Source: an uncultured Dehalococcoidia bacterium (GTDB lineage: Bacteria; Chloroflexota; Dehalococcoidia; Tepidiformales; Tepidiformaceae). From it: a stretch of 5,451 nt of DNA. The stretch is taken from the NCBI GenBank assembly GCA_937864275.1, contig CALMIW010000156.1, positions 1-5,451 of the forward strand, given 5' to 3'. Numbering within the stretch: the first letter of the stretch is position 1; each line of letters starts with the position of its first letter. A program made the position numbers and the translations under genes. The notes beneath the pieces were generated by a model. The model ran no database searches. It was not told the origin of the DNA and worked only from the letters and a program-made list of their open reading frames with translations. Below are positions 1 through 5,388 of the stretch, one piece after another.

Positions 1-1
1 A

Positions 2-76
2 CTGCTTGGCGGCCTACTGGCGGTCGTGATCGCCATCGCCGGAGGGTTGGCTCTTCGCGGCGACAACGACGCGAAG
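2..76 (+). other. Signal peptide segment (partial)
   Basis: The first codons encode an uninterrupted hydrophobic run rich in Leu, Ala, Val, Ile and Gly, followed by RGDND and a classic A-x-A site (AKA) just before the mature domain begins at LTLGSANGTW. The positively charged n-region and the initiator codon are missing from the window. This is why the GTG at 26, in the middle of the hydrophobic core, is not accepted as the start. Confidence 0.75.
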
Positions 77-3000
77 GCGCTAACCCTCGGGAGTGCCAAC
101 GGCACCTGGACGAGCGCCACCGGCGCCCCGATCACCGGTGCCAACACAAGCCGGATCTACTGGGGCACACCGGCATCCGGTAGTGGACAGAGTAGCTACC
201 TGTGGGAAAGCGGCCCAGCAGCGACGTTCACCGAGGGCCAGGACTTCCTCCTCGGTGGCTTCACGCATTTCAACAACCCCATCTACGCACCCTCCATCAC
301 AAGCGCCACGTTGAACCTGCCGTTGGCGTTCACCGACCCGGTGACAACCCGGACGGTCACGGTGGTCTTCAACCACGACGAGACACCAAACGAGGCGGAT
401 CCGTGTGCCTACGGAGGAGCCAACGACCAGGGCATCAACATCAACGGCTGTGCCGACCGCGTCCAGCTCCCAACGCTGGGCGCTGACCAGCACTTCCAGA
501 TTGGCGACAATCTTTACACCCTGGCGTTCACTGGATTCCATCCAGTCGATCCCGGGGCCGTTTGCCCCACGAACGATCCGGGCACCGGCGAAGTAACCAC
601 CTTCCTCACGATGGAAGAGGCCGAGAATAAAGGCTGCGTCTACGCCAAACTGACGTTCGTCGCTCCTGTCGTTGACGTCGCCAAGGCGGCTGTCGCATCG
701 CCCATCAGCTACGGCCAGGATGCGAAGTTCAAGATCACCGTCACCAACGCTTCCGAGGCCGAGGCCCACGGCTGGAACCTCACCGACACGCTTCCCGCCG
801 GTTATACGTGGTCGATGGAATCCGGCCCCGCGGCGTGCGACGTCACCAGCAACGTGCTCACCTGCACCGACCTGACCGTCCCCGCAGGGTCGGTAACCGT
901 TCCCGGCAAGGTCGAAATCGTCGTGAAGGCGTCGACGGTCGGCGCTGCCTGCGAACCGATCACGAACCTGCTGGTTACCATCACGAAGGGCTCCCTCACC
1001 GAAACTGCGGGACCGGCGACTATCACCGTCACGGACTGCGAACGCAAGATCCGCGTCGTCAAGGTCACCGATACGGCCGACCATCCTGGCGGGACGTTCA
1101 GCGGCAGCATCGCCCCTGGCCCCGACACCTCATGGAGCCAAACGCTGGCGGCTGACGCTTCCGCGTCTACAGGCGAGGTCAACGGCGTCTCGTTTGCCGA
1201 ACAAACGGTGACTGAAGGACCGCTGCCCACCGGTTGGTCGAACGTCGGCTACTACCAGGCGGCTGACCCCAACGGCGACGCGGTCTGCGGCACCACGTAC
1301 ACCTCCGATAACACCGTTCCCGCGGACACCAACAACTACCTGGTCTGCGTGAAGAACAACTACACGCCCCCAACGCATTCCATCCAGATCTGCAAGGTCG
1401 TTGAGGAAAACAACGACGGCGTGAGCCAGAGCGGCAACTTCTCCGGCGAGATCCGGCAGTGGACGGCGACGGCGACGTTCACGGCAGTGCCGTGGGCAGT
1501 CACCGGTGTCCAGGAAGGCGGCGAACCGGTCTGCACGACCGTGACGTCGATTCCCGAAGACCGCACCTTCAACGTGACGGAATTCGGCTTCCGCCCGGCG
1601 GGCTGGATTTCGGATGCTTCGGGCTACCCCTGGTACAGCGACAACCAGGGTATGACCCACTCGGCGAACGTGACGACGGTCAACTACACCGATGACGTGA
1701 TTGTTACGTTCCACAACAAGTCGATGCCCGCAACGCGGAACGTCACCGTCTGCAAGGTCGTCGTCGGAAACGGCGACGGGATCATCGAGTCCGGCTTCAG
1801 CTACGGCTTCGACATTCGTCCCGAAGGAGCGGCCAACGTGTCCGGCTCGAACAACGCGGCCGAAGCGTCGCCCGACACTGACGGAGCGGAGGGGACGGAA
1901 GTCTGCTCCACGAAGCAAGTCCGCAGCGACAAGGCGTTCGACGTTGTCGAATGGATGAGCCGGCCGACTGGCTGGGCAGACGCCACCGGGTACCCCAAGT
2001 ACTCGATCAACGACGGCGCCCAGGTCTCGAACAACACGACGACCAAGATCGCCGCTGGCACCAGCGATGTGAACGTCACCTTCTACAACAAGGCTGTTGC
2101 CAAGACCGGCACCATCCGCATCGAGAAGGCGGACAGCGTGAACGGCACTGCCGGTCCCGCCTGGGAGTTCACCGTCAGTGGCGGCAGCTACAGCGGCGCG
2201 AACCCGACCGCCGACCAGGACGCTCCCTTCGAGGCGACGGTCCTGCTGAGCAACACGCCCATCACGATCACCGAAGTGGCGGCACGCACGCTGGAACAGT
2301 GCGCGGAAGCGAACATGTACTACACGATCGCGACGCCGCCCGCGGACAACGTCATCAACACCCCTGGCGAGATCCAGACCTGGACCTTCCAGAACATCCC
2401 GTGCGGCATCCTCGGTACCGGCGGCATCGTTATCGAGAAGTACCTCGACCGCAACGGCGACGGCAATGCTGACCCGGAAGATGAAGCCATCGACGGCTGG
2501 TCGTTCACGACCACCGGCGGCGGCATCCTCCCCGCCAACCAGGTCCGCCAGACTGCCGGCGGCGGCCAGATTCTCGACTACGTCTCGGGCTTCGATGCAG
2601 GCACCGTCCTGACCGTCACCGAAGGGGCCGTGGCCGGGTTCACCCTCACCGGCGTCACGCTTGACGGCGTCGACATCGGGACCAACGTCACGAACGGCGT
2701 CGTCGTTATCGGCGGCGAGACGCGGGTCATCCGCTACTACAACCAGCCTCTCGGCAGCATCACCGTCGAGAAGCAGACCTTCCGCCTCGGCGCCGCCGAG
2801 GGCCGGGACTTCAATGACGACGACGGCTGGCGGATCACGGTCACCTCGGCCGCCTGCGGGGTCGCTGTCAGCGGCCTGACCGGCACCGACGGCACCGTCA
2901 CCTTCACCGGCCTCCCGCTCTGCAGCGACTACGTTGTTGCGGAGGACCTCACCGCCCCCGGCGCGCCCGGTTACGCACCGCTCACGTCGGCCACCGTCAC

Positions 3001-3448
3001 CGGCGTCACCCCCGCCCTCACCGGCGCAACCCGGGTGACGTTCGTCAACACCCTCTTCGAATTCGTCCCATTCACCCCGACCCCCGTCCCGCCAACCCCG
3101 ACGGTGGTCCCGCCAACCACGACAGTGGTTCCGCCGACGGCGACGCCGGCCGAGCCGAGCACCCCGACTCCCGTTGGCACCGTCCTCGGGGAGAGGACCC
3201 CTGGACCGGCCGAGCCTACCCCGATCGTCCCGAGCACCGGTGACGGCGCGGACGGCACCGGCGCCGGCTTCAACCTCGCCCTCGTGGCGGCGGGGGTCAC
3301 CGCCCTGGCCGTTGGGCTCGGGGCCCCAGGCCTCTACGGGAAGCGCCGCCCGCAACACGCTCACCGTCGAAAGAGGGCCCCCTTTCGCATTTCCGGGCGG
3401 ACGGGCCGGACCGGCCCGCATGCGGGAACTACTACACTCCTCGCATGA
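2..3448 (+). CDS. Large modular secreted surface protein with sortase-like C-terminal anchor (5' partial)
   Basis: Residues are numbered from the GTG at 26, but the frame stays open to the window edge. The upstream codons extend a hydrophobic signal-peptide core (LLGGLLAVVIAIAGGLAL), so the true start lies outside. A likely signal peptidase site is AKA|LT at 16-20. Domains in order: 20-217, a domain with FTHFNNPI at 79-86 and ETPN at 119-122, resembling THxN/choice-of-anchor domains; 218-336, DUF11-like; 341-446, 451-566, 571-690, 695-793, 799-909 and 910-1010, SpaA/Cna-B-like beta modules; 1015-1067, Pro/Thr stalk; VPSTG at 1068-1072; a hydrophobic segment about 1082-1104; then KRR. The role is probably structural or adhesive on the cell surface; no catalytic domain is recognised. 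All 18 cysteines fall in even numbers per module, suggesting intra-module disulfides. Oddity: about 32 further basic residues follow KRR before the stop. The stop overlaps the antitoxin start (ATGA). The surface-protein call is strong, the N-terminal family name only moderate. Confidence 0.85.
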   Translation: MLGGLLAVVIAIAGGLALRGDNDAKALTLGSANGTWTSATGAPITGANTSRIYWGTPASGSGQSSYLWESGPAATFTEGQDFLLGGFTHFNNPIYAPSITSATLNLPLAFTDPVTTRTVTVVFNHDETPNEADPCAYGGANDQGININGCADRVQLPTLGADQHFQIGDNLYTLAFTGFHPVDPGAVCPTNDPGTGEVTTFLTMEEAENKGCVYAKLTFVAPVVDVAKAAVASPISYGQDAKFKITVTNASEAEAHGWNLTDTLPAGYTWSMESGPAACDVTSNVLTCTDLTVPAGSVTVPGKVEIVVKASTVGAACEPITNLLVTITKGSLTETAGPATITVTDCERKIRVVKVTDTADHPGGTFSGSIAPGPDTSWSQTLAADASASTGEVNGVSFAEQTVTEGPLPTGWSNVGYYQAADPNGDAVCGTTYTSDNTVPADTNNYLVCVKNNYTPPTHSIQICKVVEENNDGVSQSGNFSGEIRQWTATATFTAVPWAVTGVQEGGEPVCTTVTSIPEDRTFNVTEFGFRPAGWISDASGYPWYSDNQGMTHSANVTTVNYTDDVIVTFHNKSMPATRNVTVCKVVVGNGDGIIESGFSYGFDIRPEGAANVSGSNNAAEASPDTDGAEGTEVCSTKQVRSDKAFDVVEWMSRPTGWADATGYPKYSINDGAQVSNNTTTKIAAGTSDVNVTFYNKAVAKTGTIRIEKADSVNGTAGPAWEFTVSGGSYSGANPTADQDAPFEATVLLSNTPITITEVAARTLEQCAEANMYYTIATPPADNVINTPGEIQTWTFQNIPCGILGTGGIVIEKYLDRNGDGNADPEDEAIDGWSFTTTGGGILPANQVRQTAGGGQILDYVSGFDAGTVLTVTEGAVAGFTLTGVTLDGVDIGTNVTNGVVVIGGETRVIRYYNQPLGSITVEKQTFRLGAAEGRDFNDDDGWRITVTSAACGVAVSGLTGTDGTVTFTGLPLCSDYVVAEDLTAPGAPGYAPLTSATVTGVTPALTGATRVTFVNTLFEFVPFTPTPVPPTPTVVPPTTTVVPPTATPAEPSTPTPVGTVLGERTPGPAEPTPIVPSTGDGADGTGAGFNLALVAAGVTALAVGLGAPGLYGKRRPQHAHRRKRAPFRISGRTGRTGPHAGTTTLLA
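1376..2095 (+). repeat. Tandem duplication of a ~116-120-residue beta module within the surface protein
   Basis: Residues 451-566 and 571-690 share a colinear pattern: CKVV..N.DG...SG near the start, F(N/D)V.E...RP.GW near the middle, then A.GYP.YS and TT, ending V.VTF.NK. Each copy has two cysteines at matching places (456/503 and 576/627). The first copy has one extra residue after RP.GW, and the segment around the second cysteine differs in length. The copies have diverged well at DNA level, so the duplication is old and kept for protein function. Neighbouring modules end in similar strands (CVKNNY, YYNQ, TFVNT), consistent with one module family. Confidence 0.85.
3086..3148 (+). repeat. 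Three 21-bp tandem repeats encoding the VPPTxTV stalk heptads
   Basis: Three in-frame 21-bp units begin at 3086, 3107 and 3128 and encode VPPTPTV, VPPTTTV and VPPTATP. Units 1 and 2 match at 19 of 21 bases, while unit 3 is more diverged. They form part of a Pro/Thr-rich segment (residues 1015-1067) that would act as an extended, protease-resistant and possibly O-glycosylated stalk between the modules and the anchor. The copy number may vary by slippage. Confidence 0.85.
3227..3349 (+). other. Sortase-like cell-wall sorting signal (VPSTG, hydrophobic segment, KRR)
   Basis: Residues 1068-1072 read VPSTG, followed by a Gly/Asp/Ala spacer, a hydrophobic helix at about 1082-1104 (FNLALVAAGVTALAVGLGAP) and the basic cluster KRR at 1106-1108. 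This order matches the LPxTG-type tripartite signal, with V replacing L. If a sortase recognises it, cleavage would fall between T1071 and G1072. Otherwise the helix simply serves as a C-terminal membrane anchor. No sortase gene is in the window, so enzymatic anchoring is inference. Confidence 0.6.
3368..3387 (+). terminator. Possible hairpin near the end of the surface gene
   Basis: A 20-bp near-perfect inverted repeat (CGAAAGAGGG / CCCCCTTTCG, one mismatched pair) lies about 60 bp before the stop codon, inside the coding region. The flanking AAA and TTT resemble a bidirectional terminator, but no T-run follows the stem, so termination is uncertain. It could separate surface-gene transcription from the toxin-antitoxin pair, or be fortuitous. 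Confidence 0.3.
3403..3426. promoter_or_regulatory. Two overlapping perfect palindromes, candidate autoregulatory operator of the toxin-antitoxin pair
   Basis: GGGCCGG-A-CCGGCCC (3403-3417) is a palindrome with 7-bp arms around a single base. It shares its last three bases with a second perfect 12-bp palindrome, CCCGCATGCGGG (3415-3426). Both sit where the -35 region and spacer of the antitoxin promoter would be, 7 bp before the -10-like TACACT. Antitoxins commonly bind such repeats to repress their own promoter; operator function here is inference from position and symmetry. Confidence 0.5.
3433..3438 (+). promoter_or_regulatory. -10-like hexamer TACACT of the toxin-antitoxin promoter
   Basis: TACACT matches TATAAT at four of six positions, including the key A2 and T6. 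Its end is 6 bp before the antitoxin ATG, so transcription would begin at or beside the A of ATG, giving a leaderless mRNA. No recognisable -35 element is present, and no Shine-Dalgarno sequence lies at usable spacing; the nearest GGGA is 17 bp upstream. Confidence 0.4.
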
Positions 3449-3669
3449 GCGACCTGACGAGCCGCATCACCATCAACCCCGAGCAATGCGGCGGCCGCCC
3501 GTGCATCCGCGGCATGCGCATCCGGGTGATCGACGTGCTGGACATGCTGGCGGCGGGACTCACAACCGCGGAGATCACCGAGGAACTGCCGGGCCTCGAG
3601 GCCGAAGATGTGATTGCCGCGGTTCAGTACGCGATTCTTCAGATCGAACCGTCTCGCGCCGTCGCGTGA
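3445..3669 (+). CDS. DUF433 family antitoxin (VapB-like), 74 aa
   Basis: The protein has the DUF433 pattern: RITINPEQCGGRPCIRGMRI at residues 7-26 (the G-x-P-x-I-x-G-x-R-I signature), then VIDVLDMLAAGLT (28-40), AEITEELPGLEAEDVIAAV (42-60) and QYA (61-63). The family has a small DNA-binding helix-turn-helix fold and is very often encoded just before a DUF5615 PIN-like protein, as here. It would neutralise the toxin and repress the shared promoter. The length is normal for the family. The ATG overlaps the surface-protein stop (ATGA) and the gene's own TGA overlaps the toxin start (GTGA), so toxin translation is probably coupled. No Shine-Dalgarno sequence precedes it. The family call is strong; regulatory detail is inferred from family precedent and the palindromes upstream. 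Confidence 0.92.
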   Translation: MSDLTSRITINPEQCGGRPCIRGMRIRVIDVLDMLAAGLTTAEITEELPGLEAEDVIAAVQYAILQIEPSRAVA

Positions 3670-4019
3670 TCGAAGTCTGGCTGGACAACCAGTTGCCGCC
3701 GCTTCTGGCGAGGTGGCTTCAGACGAACTTCCAGGTTTCTGTTCGTCCGGTCCGCGACATAGGCTTGCGGCATTCCACTGACCTGCAGATCTTCGAGGCA
3801 GCATTCGCTGCGGGCGCGGTGGTCATGACGAAGGACGCGGACTTCCAGGGCCTGGCCGACGAGCGCCGGGAAGGACCACAGATCGTCTGGCTGAAATGTG
3901 GCAACACGACGAATGCCCGCCTCCGGGAGATCATGGCGGTGGTGTTCCCTCGCATCATCCGGAGACTCGAGTCCGGTTCGCGGCTCGTGGAAATCGAGGA
4001 CGAGTCCTCCCTGGCTTAG
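3666..4019 (+). CDS. DUF5615 family PIN-like toxin, 117 aa
   Basis: Starting at the GTG in the GTGA overlap, the protein begins (M)IEVWLDNQLPPLLARWLQ, the standard N-terminus of DUF5615 proteins, with the acidic residue D7. Then follow VRDIGLRHSTDLQIFEAA (29-46), GAVVMTKDADF (50-60, with D58 and D60) and PQIVWLKCGNTTNARLREI (71-89). These match the conserved family blocks, including the metal-site acids of the PIN-like/Mut7-C fold. The predicted activity is a metal-dependent ribonuclease acting in the cytoplasm, held inactive by the DUF433 partner. The frame is open far upstream, but GTG at 3666 gives the normal family N-terminus and coupling to the antitoxin. No key acidic residue appears lost, so the toxin looks intact. 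It meets ppa tail-to-tail with a 4-bp overlap. RNA target and toxicity are untested. Confidence 0.9.
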   Translation: MIEVWLDNQLPPLLARWLQTNFQVSVRPVRDIGLRHSTDLQIFEAAFAAGAVVMTKDADFQGLADERREGPQIVWLKCGNTTNARLREIMAVVFPRIIRRLESGSRLVEIEDESSLA

Positions 4020-4552
4020 CCCTTCGCCCGCATCGTCTCGTAATCCACCAGGGATTGCCGGATCACCGCCAGGGCGCGCTCCCGCCCTTCGAACGGATCG
4101 ACGACGACTTCCTTCTCCTCCAGCACCTTGTAGTCCAGGAAGAAGCGGTGAATCTCGGTCATCGCGTGCGGCGGCGCGTCTTCCAGTTCCAGGATGTGGT
4201 TCACCACCGGGTCGTTCGCGTGGACCGCGAGGATCTTGTCGTCGGCCTTTCCCTGGTCGCGCATGTGCATCACGCCGATGGGCCGCACGAAGATCAGCGT
4301 CAGCGGGTGCACCGGCTCCTGGCCGAGCACCAGCACATCGAGCGGGTCGCCGTCGTCGCAGTAGCTCCGCGGGATGAAGCCGTAGTTCGCCGGATAGTGC
4401 ACGGAGCTGTAGAGCACGCGGTCCAGCTTCAGGATGCCGGTTGGCTTGTCCAGTTCGTATTTGTTCTTGCTGCCCGCGGGAATCTCGACGACGACCGGCA
4501 GGTGCGTCTCGATCGTCGCCGCGTCGATGGGGATGTCGTGCCAGGGATGCAT
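4016..4552 (-). CDS. ppa: Inorganic pyrophosphatase (family I, soluble), 178 aa
   Basis: This cytoplasmic Mg-dependent enzyme hydrolyses pyrophosphate to two phosphates, pulling biosynthetic reactions such as nucleic acid and protein synthesis forward. All key residues of the family I active site are visible: E23 and K31/E33 in EIPAGSKNKYELDK, R45, Y53 and Y57 (HYPANYGFIPRS), the signature DDGDPLDVLVL with D67, D69 and D72, D99/D104/K106 in MRDQGKADDKILAV, and Y141-K142 (FFLDYKVLEEK). The length matches typical bacterial enzymes of about 175 residues. The ATG at 4552 was chosen because the frame extends 89 codons further upstream with low-complexity Arg/Ser-rich sequence unlike the family, running into the divergent gene. 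A GGAG lies 11 bases before this ATG, slightly far. The gene is convergent with the toxin and divergent from the 4659 gene. Confidence 0.96.
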   Translation of the reverse strand: MHPWHDIPIDAATIETHLPVVVEIPAGSKNKYELDKPTGILKLDRVLYSSVHYPANYGFIPRSYCDDGDPLDVLVLGQEPVHPLTLIFVRPIGVMHMRDQGKADDKILAVHANDPVVNHILELEDAPPHAMTEIHRFFLDYKVLEEKEVVVDPFEGRERALAVIRQSLVDYETMRAKG

Positions 4553-4594
4553 GGGCGGGTTCGCTCCAGTCGCGCGTCTCAGGGTTTGCGTCCG

Positions 4595-4600
4595 AGTGTA
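4595..4600 (-). promoter_or_regulatory. -10-like hexamer TACACT upstream of ppa
   Basis: Read on the minus strand the bases are TACACT, the same hexamer found before the antitoxin gene. Position fits a transcript starting near 4588 and carrying the GGAG. No matching -35 element is seen at 16-18 bp, so support is weak. Confidence 0.3.
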
Positions 4601-4645
4601 CGCCCGGAGTGACAACCCGCGGTTCCGGATGCGCGCGGCCGGGGA

Positions 4646-4651
4646 TACCTT
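4646..4651 (+). promoter_or_regulatory. -10-like hexamer TACCTT directly before the adaptor-like gene
   Basis: TACCTT fits TAnnnT and ends 7 bp before the ATG at 4659, a spacing that would place the transcription start at or next to the start codon. The sequence between it and the ATG (CGCGGCC) has no Shine-Dalgarno element. A TTCCGG 17 bp upstream is only a weak -35 match. Confidence 0.3.
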
Positions 4652-4658
4652 CGCGGCC

Positions 4659-5249
4659 ATGGTGACTTTGAGTGATGTGCGCGACCGCCTGCGCCAGGAC
4701 CTTTCGGATACGATGTCGGAACGCTGGCCGGATGACCAACTCGACCGGCATATCGCCCATGCCCTGGCCGACCTGAGCCTGGCTATCCCGCGCGAACTGA
4801 CGGCAACGCTGGCGACCACGGCCGGGAGCCGCGACCTCGCGGTCGACAGCCTCGAGGGCCTCGTCGAAATCGAAGCGGTGGAGTATCCGGTGGGCGAATT
4901 CCCTCCGGTCTACGCCGGGTTCTCGACCTGGGGCGCCACTCTCGCGCTCCACCTGGAAACGGCCCCGGATGGCTCCGACGCGAAGCTCTGCTACACCGCT
5001 GTCCACACCCTCGACGATGACGGCTCCACCCTCGCCGACCTGCTGGTCGACATCCTGCTGACGGGCGCCGGCGCCTATGCCGCGCTCGAACTCGCCGCGG
5101 CGACCACCGACAGCCTCAACCTCAATACCGAGGCGAGTGAGCACTACGCCGCCTGGGCCCGTGCCCGGCTCACGGCCTTCCGCCAGCTGCTCCACACCTA
5201 CGGACGCAAGAACCGTGTCCGTCAGCGGCGCCTGTACATCCCCGCATAG
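4659..5249 (+). CDS. Phage head-tail adaptor-like protein, 196 aa
   Basis: The N-terminal part (residues 1-48) is helical: MVTLSDVRDRLRQDL, then ERWPDDQLDRHIAHALADLS, the pattern seen in phage head-tail connector/adaptor proteins, where the W-x-D-x-x-L-D/R-x-I helix packs into a ring. A beta-rich middle follows (60-118, including VEIEAVEYP, WGATLALHLE and KLCYTAVHTL), then an Ala-rich helix (130-150) and a C-terminal helix with a basic tail (YAAWARARLTAFRQLL, GRKNRVRQRRLYIPA). There is no signal peptide, membrane span or catalytic motif. The ATG at 4659 is preferred because the frame upstream is antisense to ppa and unlike protein. No terminase, portal, capsid or tail gene is visible nearby, so it may be the edge of a prophage or gene-transfer-agent cluster, or an isolated remnant. 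The family assignment rests on remembered pattern and is moderate. Confidence 0.6.
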   Translation: MVTLSDVRDRLRQDLSDTMSERWPDDQLDRHIAHALADLSLAIPRELTATLATTAGSRDLAVDSLEGLVEIEAVEYPVGEFPPVYAGFSTWGATLALHLETAPDGSDAKLCYTAVHTLDDDGSTLADLLVDILLTGAGAYAALELAAATTDSLNLNTEASEHYAAWARARLTAFRQLLHTYGRKNRVRQRRLYIPA

Positions 5250-5254
5250 GGCGC

Positions 5255-5270
5255 CGGCTCGCCCGAGCCG
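5255..5270 (+). terminator. Possible hairpin terminator after the adaptor-like gene
   Basis: Perfect 7-bp arms (CGGCTCG and CGAGCCG) separated by two bases begin 5 bp beyond the stop codon. In practice the stem would open to a four-base or larger loop. There is no downstream T-tract, so intrinsic termination of the classic kind is not shown. Confidence 0.3.
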
Positions 5271-5300
5271 CGACCGTCAGGGAGCGGTGGGCTGCTGAGC

Positions 5301-5326
5301 CCGGTGCACTGCTGGCATCGCACCGG
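5301..5326. repeat. Inverted repeat with 7-bp arms and 12-base loop
   Basis: CCGGTGC at 5301-5307 pairs perfectly with GCACCGG at 5320-5326. It overlaps the right arm of the smaller GGGCT/AGCCC hairpin at 5289-5302 by two bases, so only one of the two can form fully at a time. It might be a protein-binding site or an RNA structure; function is unknown. Confidence 0.45.
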
Positions 5327-5382
5327 CCGCTCACGCGCGCGGTTCGTCGGCGATCTCCCGTGGTCGAATCCTCCGTCTGAAT

Positions 5383-5388
5383 TAAGCT
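5383..5388 (+). promoter_or_regulatory. -10-like TAAGCT ahead of the last gene
   Basis: TAAGCT fits TAnnnT (three of six to TATAAT) and ends 6 bp before the ATG at 5395, exactly the spacing seen for the antitoxin gene. It includes the in-frame TAA that closes the reading frame upstream. A leaderless start is possible; there is no good Shine-Dalgarno sequence or -35. Confidence 0.25.

Larger units (their letters stand above)
4553..4658. promoter_or_regulatory. Divergent intergenic region between ppa and the adaptor-like gene
   Basis: This 106-bp gap must hold the start signals for both ppa (leftward) and the 4659 gene (rightward). On the minus strand it contains a GGAG (4567-4564) as ribosome-binding candidate and a -10-like TACACT (4600-4595), which would give a short leader of roughly 36 bases. 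On the plus strand TACCTT (4646-4651) precedes the ATG. No convincing -35 box was found for either direction. Confidence 0.45.

Noticed and set aside
26..28. GTG at 26 as the real start of the surface protein
   Set aside because: The frame is open upstream and the hydrophobic signal core continues through it, with no room for the charged n-region.
80..1084. Minus-strand open frame of 334 codons
   Set aside because: Composition is typical of an antisense shadow (RR, GD, VG repeats), and it lies wholly opposite clear DUF11-like and N-terminal domains.
1130..3421. Long open frame (763 codons) on the minus strand opposite the surface gene
   Set aside because: The translation is Arg/Gly/Asp/Val-rich with no recognisable domain. 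It mirrors the G+C-rich codon pattern of the plus-strand gene, whose modular domains are unmistakable.
3403..3426. The palindromes as a rho-independent terminator of the surface gene
   Set aside because: They lie before the stop codon, have almost no loop and are not followed by a T-run. An operator is the better reading, though not proven.
3174..3665. Longer toxin frame beginning upstream of 3666
   Set aside because: The upstream codons overlap the surface gene and antitoxin out of frame and are not protein-like. GTG at 3666 yields the standard DUF5615 N-terminus.
4434..4658. N-terminal extension of the adaptor-like gene
   Set aside because: The extension is antisense to the ppa N-terminus, and the N-terminal helix pattern starts cleanly at MVTLSDV.
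4553..4819. N-terminal extension of ppa by 89 residues to an upstream ATG
   Set aside because: The extra residues are Arg/Ser-rich with no family similarity and would overlap the divergent gene. The ATG at 4552 gives the normal family length.
3639..5195. Minus-strand open frame of 518 codons spanning toxin, ppa and adaptor-like genes
   Set aside because: It crosses three genes that have strong family evidence in other frames, and its own translation is low-complexity Arg/Gly/Glu/Ala.
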